Shown piece by piece: positions 1 through 6,955 of a stretch of 32,235 nucleotides of DNA. The notes beneath the pieces are model-generated. The model ran no database searches. It was not told where the DNA came from and saw only the letters and a list, made by a program, of their open reading frames with translations. This DNA is from Candidatus Gastranaerophilales bacterium. Lineage in GTDB: Bacteria > Cyanobacteriota > Vampirovibrionia > Gastranaerophilales > Gastranaerophilaceae. Numbering within the stretch: the first letter of the stretch is position 1; each line of letters begins with the position of its first letter. Both the position numbers and the translations under genes were made by a program. The stretch lies in contig CANPZB010000019.1 of assembly GCA_947588755.1 (NCBI GenBank), positions 1 to 32,235 of the forward strand, written 5' to 3'.

Positions 1-668
1 GGGTAATTTTTTAAAGCACTCTCATAAGTAAGCTGTGATATGCGTTTTTTAACTTTTCCGCCCGTTAATGCTGACCACCTTCCACAATTTTCACCCTTGC
101 AAAGCTCTTTTATTCTGTCCTCTCTTGGCATGCCGGAAGTTTTTTCAAGGATTTCGCATATTTCAATTATGCTTTCTTCACCGTCGCCAATCATAAAAAC
201 ATCTATAAATTCAGACAACGGAAGCGGATTATAAGCACAAGGTCCTCCTGCGATTATAATCGGGTCATTATCCGTTCTGTCGGTATTTTTATAGGGGACA
301 TCAGACATTTCAAGCATTTTCAGAACCGTAGGATAAGACATCTCGTACTGTAAAGAAAATGCTATCGCATCAAAATCTTTTAAAGCTTTTTTGCTTTCAA
401 GTGCATAAAGCGGTTCGGGATTAAAATCTTTTTCAGGTGCGTAAACTCTGTCACACATATAATTTTTTTGCCTGTTAATCAGGTCATACAAAATCCTTAC
501 CCCCAGATTACTTATGCCGATTTCGTATTTGTCGGGGAATGCTATTGCAAATTTGACTTTTGCGGTATCAAAGTCTTTATTATACGAAAAAAGTTCTTCT
601 CCCACGTACTGATAAGGTTTTGTACATTTTAACAAGGCTTCGTGGTAATTTCTGAAAAAGCAATCCAT
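1..668 (-). CDS. B12-binding-domain radical SAM protein, N-terminal part (cut by window edge)
   Basis: I read 222 codons from an ATG at 668 down to the window edge, with no stop. The N-terminal region has the pattern of the uncharacterised radical SAM family with a cobalamin-binding-like domain (TIGR03960 type). Seen here: FPDKYEIGISNLGVRIL at about residues 44-60, FSLQYEMSYPTVL near 105, and GGPCAYNPLPLSEFID with GDGEES in the second half. The CxxxCxxC iron-sulfur motif expected of the radical SAM domain would lie beyond the edge, so it cannot be checked. The gene is the last visible member of a minus-strand operon, 16 nt after the gene ending at 685. Members of this family are often fused to or followed by a DUF2344 domain and lie near ribosomal or RNase E/G genes. 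The substrate is not known. Confidence 0.82.
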   Translation of the reverse strand, partial: MDCFFRNYHEALLKCTKPYQYVGEELFSYNKDFDTAKVKFAIAFPDKYEIGISNLGVRILYDLINRQKNYMCDRVYAPEKDFNPEPLYALESKKALKDFDAIAFSLQYEMSYPTVLKMLEMSDVPYKNTDRTDNDPIIIAGGPCAYNPLPLSEFIDVFMIGDGEESIIEICEILEKTSGMPREDRIKELCKGENCGRWSALTGGKVKKRISQLTYESALKNY

Positions 669-684
669 AAAATTTTTCCGTCCG

Positions 685-1029
685 TTAGGCTAAGTCTTCG
701 GGAAAATACTTGTCAATTTCGACTATTGTACCGTCTAAAGTATTTTCTTCAAACGAGCGGATGAACTTGAATAAATCTTTATTCGGCACGTCATAGTTAT
801 AAAGAACGGTCTCATTTTTGTAATCTCTCATTACTCTCACGATGTAATGGCATTTCCCCGCGTATTTTTTCAAATGTTCGGGATTAAACTTGTTACCGTT
901 CTGGTCTTTGTCAATACGAACATAACTGAAACCGGCATAAAATTTAATCTTTTCTTTGAATTTTGCCGGTAAACCTTTTTTACTGCCCGAAAATATATTT
1001 ATTACTTTACGATTAATTTCATCGCTCAT
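685..1029 (-). CDS. hypothetical protein, 114 aa
   Basis: I do not recognise this protein. It is small, soluble-looking and rich in charged and aromatic residues, with no signal peptide or membrane segment. A basic N-terminal half (KKGLPAKFKEKIKF) is followed by a mixed alpha/beta-looking region and an acidic C-terminus (VEIDKYFPEDLA). It sits between the gene starting at 1400 and the radical SAM gene, all on the minus strand, so it is probably co-transcribed with them. No Shine-Dalgarno precedes the ATG at 1029; the region is AT-rich and contains a TATAGT 10 nt upstream, so a second internal promoter is possible. The position suggests, but does not show, a link to the radical SAM enzyme. Confidence 0.75.
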   Translation of the reverse strand: MSDEINRKVINIFSGSKKGLPAKFKEKIKFYAGFSYVRIDKDQNGNKFNPEHLKKYAGKCHYIVRVMRDYKNETVLYNYDVPNKDLFKFIRSFEENTLDGTIVEIDKYFPEDLA

Positions 1030-1085
1030 AAATATATTAAACTATATGTTAATACAAATTGTCCATTTGTTAAGAAAACTATAAA

Positions 1086-1400
1086 TTATTTTTTATCGGG
1101 GTCATAGTTTTCGTATTCATTAATAAAATCAATTATTTCCAAAGCAAGCTGTTTTCTGATATCAACCGGAGCGTTACGGAGGTACTCCATTGCATGCGAT
1201 ACTTTTATATTTTTGTCGTACCATCTCCGCATAATGTAATCATACTGGTCATCCAATGACAGTTTTATATCAAATTCAATATCTTTAAGCTTGTTAATAA
1301 TAAAATCCGCACAACGGGTACGAATATATTCTTCGGTTTTTTCAAGCTTATTGACTGCTCTGCTGACAGTCGGTTCAATATCATACCAACGCTTTTTCAT
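1086..1400 (-). CDS. hypothetical protein, 104 aa
   Basis: Not recognised. It is a helical, charged protein with a KRWYDIEPTVSRAVNKLE start and no membrane segment or signal peptide; aromatic RWYD motifs occur twice (near residues 4 and 60). I chose the ATG at 1400 over the in-frame ATG at 1418. A strong promoter on this strand (TTGACA at 1437-1432, 16-nt spacer, TATAAT at 1415-1410) overlaps the 1418 ATG. A transcript from it would start at about 1401-1403, so the 1418 codon would not be in the mRNA. The mRNA would then begin at or just before the 1400 ATG. First gene of the minus operon ending in the radical SAM gene; divergent from the gene at 1492. Confidence 0.7.
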   Translation of the reverse strand: MKKRWYDIEPTVSRAVNKLEKTEEYIRTRCADFIINKLKDIEFDIKLSLDDQYDYIMRRWYDKNIKVSHAMEYLRNAPVDIRKQLALEIIDFINEYENYDPDKK

Positions 1401-1409
1401 AACAAAATA

Positions 1410-1437
1410 ATTATACATTTTTTTTGCCTTGTGTCAA
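1410..1437 (-). promoter_or_regulatory. sigma70-type promoter, minus strand
   Basis: TTGACA (1437-1432), 16-nt spacer, TATAAT (1415-1410): both hexamers match consensus. The expected start of transcription is about 1401-1404, right at the ATG at 1400. Confidence 0.7.
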
Positions 1438-1456
1438 TATAAATTTTTATATCAAT

Positions 1457-1485
1457 TTGTAGAGATAGGATTAATGATATATAAT
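1457..1485 (+). promoter_or_regulatory. promoter of the exported protein gene at 1492
   Basis: TTGTAG at 1457-1462, a 17-nt spacer, and a perfect TATAAT at 1480-1485. Only six bases (AAGATT) separate the -10 from the ATG at 1492, so transcription should begin at or within a base or two of the start codon. Its -35 lies 20 bp from the -35 of the divergent minus-strand promoter. Confidence 0.55.
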
Positions 1486-1491
1486 AAGATT

Positions 1492-2646
1492 ATGAAAAAG
1501 ATTTTTTCATTAACAATTTTGTTTTGCTGGATGTTCAATATTTTTCCCGCTTATGGAGAAGTAATTCATGGTCATGCCGAAAAAAATGATACATATCAGG
1601 AACAGATGCAAAAGGAACTGTTTACGGGAGAAATTGAGGAACTTGAGAAAAAAGACGTTATTACAATGACGGTATCGCAAGTTCTGGACTCAACAATAAA
1701 CATTGAGGGTGATGAATTTTTTGCCGAAGTAACTTCCGAAGTATACGGCAACAAAGGAGTAATAATTCCTAAAGGAACCATAGCACACGGTAAAATAACT
1801 CAAACTTCAGACCCCAAAAGACTCGGGCGTTCAGGCTGGCTTGAACTTGATTTTGACTATTTAATAACACCCGACGGCAGAGAAATCCCTATTGAAGGGA
1901 AAATGTCCACAAAACTTCATCCGATAGCGGAAACAGGCAAAATAGTTGCACAGGATTTGGGCTACACTGTTGCAGGCGGGGCTGTCGGCGGATTTTTAGC
2001 GTTGAATTGGCTTGGCTTGGAAGCTGCTATATTATCACAAGGATATACCGTAGCGGGCGGAGCGGCAGTAGGCGGTGCAATTGGACTCGGTGCCGCACTT
2101 ATAAGAAAAGGACATGATGTTTTGATAGCTCCGGGAGATGAAATAAGAGTAAAAATAAATACTTCAATTCCGCTTCCCGTGTACAAAGACACTGCTCTTA
2201 TGCAGCATGAATTATTTTATCCCGGACTTGATATTAATATAAGCGATATTAAGCATGAAAAAGACCCTTTCGGCGAAATTAACACTCTGACTTTAACAAT
2301 TTTGATTTCAAACCTTTCCGATAAAAGCCTTTCCGGTTTGGATATGGCGTTAGTTAATGATTACAATGCGATTTTCAGACCGTCTGTTTTCGGCGACACC
2401 AAGATAATGTTTAAGCAAATTAATCCGGGTGACCGTGTAGCAGGACAGATTTCGTTTTCGGTTGATAACATAAACAGAAAATTCTGGCTTACTTTCTTTG
2501 ACAAAAGAAACGGAAAACCTTTATGCAAAATTTCACTCGACAATGCTTACCGCAAAGTGTCCGATAAAACCAAAAGAAAAAATGAAAAACTTAAAAAGAA
2601 AAAAACTGATTTTAAAAAGGAAACGGACTTATTTGACATAGAGTAA
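1492..2646 (+). CDS. exported protein with glycine-zipper repeat, 384 aa
   Basis: I place the start at the ATG at 1492, not the in-frame ATG at 1429. It begins a clear signal peptide (MKKIFSLTILFCWMFNIFPAYG) and a -10 box lies 6 nt upstream. After the signal comes an acidic stretch. Next is a domain reading GVIIPKGTIAHGKITQ then RLGRSGWLELDFDYLITPDG, a pattern seen in bacterial envelope proteins (a beta-rich module that sets out an allowed default and a dG-x-x-I step). Residues about 157-205 hold a duplicated glycine zipper: GYTVAGGAVGG at 157 and GYTVAGGAAVGG at 184, each followed by hydrophobic residues. A beta-rich C-terminal half and a very lysine-rich tail follow. The role is unknown; a membrane-associated or surface protein is the likely case. 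Confidence 0.75.
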   Translation: MKKIFSLTILFCWMFNIFPAYGEVIHGHAEKNDTYQEQMQKELFTGEIEELEKKDVITMTVSQVLDSTINIEGDEFFAEVTSEVYGNKGVIIPKGTIAHGKITQTSDPKRLGRSGWLELDFDYLITPDGREIPIEGKMSTKLHPIAETGKIVAQDLGYTVAGGAVGGFLALNWLGLEAAILSQGYTVAGGAAVGGAIGLGAALIRKGHDVLIAPGDEIRVKINTSIPLPVYKDTALMQHELFYPGLDINISDIKHEKDPFGEINTLTLTILISNLSDKSLSGLDMALVNDYNAIFRPSVFGDTKIMFKQINPGDRVAGQISFSVDNINRKFWLTFFDKRNGKPLCKISLDNAYRKVSDKTKRKNEKLKKKKTDFKKETDLFDIE

Positions 2647-2735
2647 TTGTAAAGATTAATGAAAAATACTTGTTTTAAAATATTTAAGTGTTACAGTCTT
2701 AGCAGAAGGTAAATTTTAAGAAAGCTGAGGATATT

Positions 2736-3080
2736 ATGCGATTAGGTGAACTGGAAATCGATATTTTAAATTCATTCTGGAAATTAAGTGACTCAATGGG
2801 AGATACCGATATATCAATCCAAGATGTTGTTGATGATTTAAAAGCTAATGGTATTGACAGAGCATACACAACGATAAAAACTATTATGGACAGACTTGCC
2901 TCTAAAAAAAGTATTCTTGTAAGGTACAAATCAGGCAAAAGATATTACTATAAAGCAGTAATGAGCAAAAAAGAAATTTCGCTCAATGTAATTGACAAGA
3001 TTGTAAAACAGTATTTTAACGGCAGTTATAGTGAACTGGTAAAATTCATTGAAACTGAATGTGTCAGTTTGACCATATAA
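2736..3080 (+). CDS. BlaI/MecI/CopY-family winged-helix transcriptional regulator
   Basis: The 114-residue protein has the BlaI/MecI layout. LGELEIDILNSFWKL starts the first helix, a region with SIQDVVDDLKANGIDRAYTTIKTIMDRLASK forms the helix-turn-helix, and VRYKSGKRYYYKAVMSKKE is the wing. A short C-terminal dimerisation segment follows. Family members repress target operons as dimers and are usually inactivated by proteolysis through a BlaR1/MecR1 sensor; no such sensor gene is visible here. A good Shine-Dalgarno (GAGGATATT) fixes the ATG. The next two genes follow at 6- and 7-nt gaps, so the regulator probably heads an operon with an unknown gene and the serpin-like protein. Its target is unknown; autoregulation is the default guess. 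Confidence 0.82.
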   Translation: MRLGELEIDILNSFWKLSDSMGDTDISIQDVVDDLKANGIDRAYTTIKTIMDRLASKKSILVRYKSGKRYYYKAVMSKKEISLNVIDKIVKQYFNGSYSELVKFIETECVSLTI

Positions 3081-3086
3081 TTAATT

Positions 3087-3464
3087 ATGTCCGAATATGC
3101 AAACAAAAATAACAGAATTAAGGTAGGAGAACTAATACGGAAAGTTCTTACGGATAGTATGTCTACAAGAGAGGCTTTGCTGAATTTTCCGAAAGACACC
3201 TCTGATGAAAGTCTGACTGCTGCATGGCATGCTCTTGTTCATTATGAAGCAGATGAAGATTTAAGACTCCGTGACGAATTGTATAAGGAAGAACAAAACG
3301 ATTATCTGGAATTTATTTCCGATACCCTTGCCAAGGGGCAGGACTTGCCCGATAATATAATAAATAATTATAAAAAGTATTATAAATCGGCCGTAATTCC
3401 GCATGAAAAAAATACACACGGTTTTTTAAAAGGATTTATGAAATTTTTGAATATAAAGGAGTAA
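3087..3464 (+). CDS. hypothetical protein, 125 aa
   Basis: Not recognised. It is a soluble, mostly helical, acidic protein with no signal or membrane segment (for example GELIRKVLTDSMSTREALLNF, then a WHALVHYEADEDLRLRDE stretch). It begins 6 nt after the BlaI-type regulator and ends 7 nt before the serpin-like gene, so it belongs to the same transcription unit. No Shine-Dalgarno is visible before its ATG. A TATAAT (3076-3081) lies 5 nt upstream, but it overlaps the previous stop codon and has no good -35, so it may be chance. Translational coupling to the regulator is the simpler explanation. Confidence 0.75.
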   Translation: MSEYANKNNRIKVGELIRKVLTDSMSTREALLNFPKDTSDESLTAAWHALVHYEADEDLRLRDELYKEEQNDYLEFISDTLAKGQDLPDNIINNYKKYYKSAVIPHEKNTHGFLKGFMKFLNIKE

Positions 3465-3471
3465 AAAAAAA

Positions 3472-4509
3472 ATGAAAAAACTTTTAACTTTATTCGCATT
3501 GCTAACTTTGGCACTTAATTTTACACCGGTTAGGGCATCTTCTCTGGATGTTCTGCCCGTAATGAGTTCAATATCCGTGTCGGAAAACAGAGTTTGGGTT
3601 GGAACATTTCAACTTGTATGGAATGATTTATCCGACAATTTGGTTAAAGGTGCCGTTAAATTCTACGGGAAAACGCCCGCAAATGTTAAACTGCTTAACA
3701 AAAAATCATTTAATGCAGATATGATTTCGGAGAATTCATATTACAAAACATTCGGTACCGTTTCACCCGAACTTAAAAATACTATTGAACAGGCAATAAA
3801 AGAAAAGTTTAATGAAACAAGCAGTATTCTGAATTCATTTGATTGGACTACCGCTGATAACAAGTATCTTTTTTATGCCATGCTGAAAAAGAATTTCAAA
3901 TTTACCAAAGCATTTGACAAACTGAACCCTGAGCCTTTCGGGAAAAATTTCAACAAAAAAACGGCATATTTCGGTATAACCAAAAAGAGTTCAAAAGAGT
4001 TGGACAGCTGTGTAAATGTCCTTTTCTATAATTCGCCTTCCGATTTTGCGGTATCACTTCCGACCGAAGAAGATGATATTGTTTATTTATACAGAACATC
4101 GGATAACAAAACTTTTGATAAATTATATTCGGATATGAATTTAAAAAGCAAAAAATACGACGGTTCGACGGAATTTCTAAAAGACGATGAGTTAAAAGTT
4201 CCTGATATTGATTTGAATGTAATCAAATCCTTTGATGAATTAACCGATAAAAGAATAAAACGTACCTCAATAACCATAGATAAAGCATTGGAAACCATTG
4301 AGTTTAAAATGAATAACGAAGGCGTAGAATTAAAATCGGAAGCAGCACTGGCAGCATTTACATCAATGCCGCTTCCGTATCCCGTAGCCCGCCCGAGATA
4401 TTTTTATTTTAATGATACGTTTGTAATTTTCTTGCAGGAAAAAGGTAAAGCCTTGCCGTATTTCGCATTGAGAGTGAATGACATTGATGCCGTAAACAAT
4501 GCAAAATAA
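3472..4509 (+). CDS. exported serpin-like protein, 345 aa
   Basis: A lipid-less signal peptide is clear: lysines, a hydrophobic core, then PVRA-SS as cleavage site (about residue 23). The rest follows the order of serpin landmarks although identity is low. YLFYAMLKKNFKFTKAFDK resembles strand 3A. VNVLFYNSPSDFAVSLPTEED matches the 'ELPY...LP' region, and ELKVPDIDLN resembles the strand-6B motif. ITIDKALETIEFKMNNEG then VELKSEAALAAF resembles the hinge. YFYFNDTFVIFLQEKGKALPYFALRVND matches the serpin C-terminus (normally F-x-x-x-F-x-F, ending in a G-K-V-like segment). The hinge carries bulky Val, Leu and Lys, so inhibitory activity is uncertain. Serpins are typically 350-400 residues. Strong Shine-Dalgarno (AAAGGAG). 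Secretion beyond the inner membrane is inferred. Confidence 0.6.
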   Translation: MKKLLTLFALLTLALNFTPVRASSLDVLPVMSSISVSENRVWVGTFQLVWNDLSDNLVKGAVKFYGKTPANVKLLNKKSFNADMISENSYYKTFGTVSPELKNTIEQAIKEKFNETSSILNSFDWTTADNKYLFYAMLKKNFKFTKAFDKLNPEPFGKNFNKKTAYFGITKKSSKELDSCVNVLFYNSPSDFAVSLPTEEDDIVYLYRTSDNKTFDKLYSDMNLKSKKYDGSTEFLKDDELKVPDIDLNVIKSFDELTDKRIKRTSITIDKALETIEFKMNNEGVELKSEAALAAFTSMPLPYPVARPRYFYFNDTFVIFLQEKGKALPYFALRVNDIDAVNNAK

Positions 4510-4609
4510 TTTTATAATTATACGGCTGATAATGTAAATTTTTATTAATAAATTAGCAAAAAAACTGCTTTATGATTTTTCAGGTTAAAGTACAAGAAAA
4601 GGAGAAAAA

Positions 4610-5098
4610 ATGACAGTTAAAATCAGACCTAAAGTTGTAAAAACTTTTTACAGCAATGCTCAAGAAGCAGCATACAAATTGGTAAGAAATGATAAAAATA
4701 CACTGACACTTTATAAAAATATCAGTGATACAAAAGGAATTGATAATTTTGTAAGTATAGCCAAAAAAGAAACTTCAAATGCGTATGGTTATATAGAAAA
4801 GACTCATTATAATCCACAAGACGGAAGTGAAATTGCAAATTACAAATTCAGTACATCGCGTGTGATAAATCCCGAATTTAATATATCAGATAAATCAATA
4901 GATGCTAATATGCATTTAAAAAAAGATTTGCATAGTGACAATTTTTTCCTGAATGATGAATTATACATTGATAAAACTTCAATTAAAATTAAAGATGCAA
5001 TAAGCCTGTCACCCATGGGAAAACGAATTTTAAAATTATATCTTAATGCATTAAAAAATACTTCCAAAGAAGTAGTAGAACGCAATAAAAATGTGTAA
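4610..5098 (+). CDS. hypothetical protein, 162 aa
   Basis: Not recognised. It has a good Shine-Dalgarno (AAAAGGAG) at the right distance from the ATG. The protein is lysine-, asparagine- and aspartate-rich, with no signal peptide and no membrane segment. The C-terminal third is basic and helical (GKRILKLYLNALKNTSKEVVERNKN). Its last codons overlap the start of the next gene by 8 nt, which suggests translational coupling. Both genes lie between the serpin-like gene and radA and may form a pair working together. Confidence 0.75.
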   Translation: MTVKIRPKVVKTFYSNAQEAAYKLVRNDKNTLTLYKNISDTKGIDNFVSIAKKETSNAYGYIEKTHYNPQDGSEIANYKFSTSRVINPEFNISDKSIDANMHLKKDLHSDNFFLNDELYIDKTSIKIKDAISLSPMGKRILKLYLNALKNTSKEVVERNKNV

Positions 5099-5522
5099 TA
5101 CAATATACAAATACAATTCAAAAGACTTAAGTTTTAAGGCAATAAAAGGTATAAAATATACGGGATTATACCGCCAATATCCTGAGTTTGCGGATGATTT
5201 GATAAAGACTTTCAAATCAAATAAGATTATTGCTGATTTTTACACAAAAAACGATGTCAGAATTACTCTTGATGCCGAATTTAAAAACGGATTATATGCC
5301 GTTGAAAATTCTCTTAGCGTGGTTTATAAAAGTATTCATGAGAAAAAAACATTAAAGAAGTTTCTTGAAAATATTTTTAACGGTCAGCCGCGTTATCAAT
5401 TTAGTATAAAAAATACTTGCGACAGTGAAGCAGATAATATAAAAAGTATTAAGAAATGCACACAAATATTGAAAGATAAAATTGAACAGGCAAAAGACTT
5501 AACAGGACTGTGTTTACCTTAG
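5091..5522 (+). CDS. hypothetical protein, 143 aa, with an N-terminal SFKA motif
   Basis: Not recognised. The ATG overlaps the end of the preceding gene by 8 nt and has no Shine-Dalgarno, so it is likely read by coupled re-initiation. The N-terminus (YNSKDLSFKAIKG, SFKA at residues 14-17) resembles the short Ser-Phe-x-Gly-type motif seen in other unknown proteins of this window (17922 and 25555). The middle and end are basic and helical with no membrane segment. Function unknown. Confidence 0.72.
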   Translation: MCNTIYKYNSKDLSFKAIKGIKYTGLYRQYPEFADDLIKTFKSNKIIADFYTKNDVRITLDAEFKNGLYAVENSLSVVYKSIHEKKTLKKFLENIFNGQPRYQFSIKNTCDSEADNIKSIKKCTQILKDKIEQAKDLTGLCLP

Positions 5523-5552
5523 TTTATAAAAACCGCTTAAAAATTTTTATTG

Positions 5553-5558
5553 TATAAT
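5553..5558 (+). promoter_or_regulatory. -10 box of radA, 6 nt before the start codon
   Basis: A perfect TATAAT, then TTGCTT, then the ATG of radA. No convincing -35 hexamer or TGn extension is visible and there is no Shine-Dalgarno, so a leaderless transcript is the reading I favour, with moderate confidence. Confidence 0.45.
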
Positions 5559-5564
5559 TTGCTT

Positions 5565-6953
5565 ATGGCAAAAGTAAAATCAAAATGGATATGTCAGCAA
5601 TGCGGATATGAATCTGCAGGGTATTTGGGGAAATGCCCCGAATGCTCGGCATGGGGAAGCTTTACGGAGGAAGTGCAGTATAATACAAAACCAATTCAAA
5701 CTTCTGCCGTAAATGAATTTATTAATACCGAAAAACCTCTGCTTCTTAAAGACATAAAATTTGATGAAGAAATAAGAGTAAGCACCAATATTCCCGAATT
5801 TGACAGAATACTCGGCGGAGGTTTTGTACAGGGTTCACTCGTTTTAATAGCCGGTGACCCCGGTATAGGAAAATCTACAATCCTTTTACAGACCTGCGGT
5901 GAATTGTGCAAAAAAAATAAAAAAGTATTATATGTTTCGGCGGAAGAAAGTGCAAATCAAATAAAACTCAGAGCCGAAAGACTTAACATAAAAGCCGACA
6001 CACTGTATATTTATCCGCAGACATTGGCGGAAAATATAAAATCGCGAATTGAAGAATTAAACCCCGATTTTGTTGTTATAGACAGTATTCAGGCGATATA
6101 TTCGCAAAATTTTCAGAGTTCTGCGGGAAGTATATCGCAAATAAGAGAATGTACAAATTTATTAATGCAGATAGCTAAAACAAAAAATATTACAATTGCT
6201 GTCATCGGGCATGTAACAAAAGAAGGCAACATAGCAGGTCCAAAGGTTTTGGAACACATGGTTGATACCGTCATTTATTTTGAGGGTGATAAATACAAGT
6301 CATACAGGATTTTGCGGTCAATGAAAAACCGTTTCGGCAATACTTCCGAAGTCGGAATATTTGAAATGCAGACAACAGGGTTAAAATGTATATCCAACCC
6401 CAACGAACTTTTTCTCAACGAACGTTCGCAAGGAACTATTCCCGGTACGGCAATAATAGTAACCAATGAAGGCACACGTCCTTTGCTTGTGGAAATTCAA
6501 GCACTGGTGGGAACAACTCCTTACCCCGCACCAAGACGTGTTACAAACGGGGTTGATACAAGCAGACTGCTGCAAATTCTTGCCGTTCTTGAAAAAAGAG
6601 TCGGATTAAACTTATCAAAGCAGGATGTTTATGTAAATGTTATGGGCGGAATTGAAGTTTCTGAGCCTTCCGCTGATTTGGGAATTGCACTTGCAGTCGC
6701 TACCTGTGCCAGAGATGTTGTAGTGGATTCACAAACGGTTATCATCGGCGAAATAGGTTTGTCCGGGGAAATTCATCCCGTCAATAACATTGAAAAAAGG
6801 CTCAACGAAGCGGCGGCATCGGGCTTTAAAAAAGCCATTATTCCTTATGCCAACAATGTTACCGCAAATTTTGACAGCATTGAAATAGTCAGGGTTAAAC
6901 GCTTAATTGATGCCATAAGTGCCTGTGTTGCACCGTGTGGGAGAAAAGCCTGA
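5565..6953 (+). CDS. radA: DNA repair protein RadA
   Basis: RadA/Sms is a RecA-like helicase/branch-migration factor acting in homologous recombination. The 462-residue protein shows the full family layout: a C4 zinc finger (Cys10, 13, 24, 27); Walker A GDPGIGKST at 97-105; the KNRFG signature at about residue 250; and a Lon-protease-like C-terminal domain (PSADLGIALAVAT, GEIGLSGEIHPV). I chose the ATG at 5565. A TTG at 5550 in the same frame is possible on paper, but it adds five residues ahead of the conserved start and lies inside the -10 box. The stop is only 2 nt from the stop of the convergent TPR gene, with no hairpin between them. Confidence 0.96.
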   Translation: MAKVKSKWICQQCGYESAGYLGKCPECSAWGSFTEEVQYNTKPIQTSAVNEFINTEKPLLLKDIKFDEEIRVSTNIPEFDRILGGGFVQGSLVLIAGDPGIGKSTILLQTCGELCKKNKKVLYVSAEESANQIKLRAERLNIKADTLYIYPQTLAENIKSRIEELNPDFVVIDSIQAIYSQNFQSSAGSISQIRECTNLLMQIAKTKNITIAVIGHVTKEGNIAGPKVLEHMVDTVIYFEGDKYKSYRILRSMKNRFGNTSEVGIFEMQTTGLKCISNPNELFLNERSQGTIPGTAIIVTNEGTRPLLVEIQALVGTTPYPAPRRVTNGVDTSRLLQILAVLEKRVGLNLSKQDVYVNVMGGIEVSEPSADLGIALAVATCARDVVVDSQTVIIGEIGLSGEIHPVNNIEKRLNEAAASGFKKAIIPYANNVTANFDSIEIVRVKRLIDAISACVAPCGRKA

Positions 6954-6955
6954 AA

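Noticed and set aside
2660-2700. BlaI operator (TACA/TGTA dyad) upstream of the regulator
   Set aside because: Only a weak ACTT-N14-AAGT symmetry is present; it does not match the known operator.
3076-3089. TATAAT 5 nt before the ATG at 3087 as a fourth leaderless promoter
   Set aside because: It overlaps the TAA stop of the regulator and has no -35; coupling to the upstream gene is simpler.
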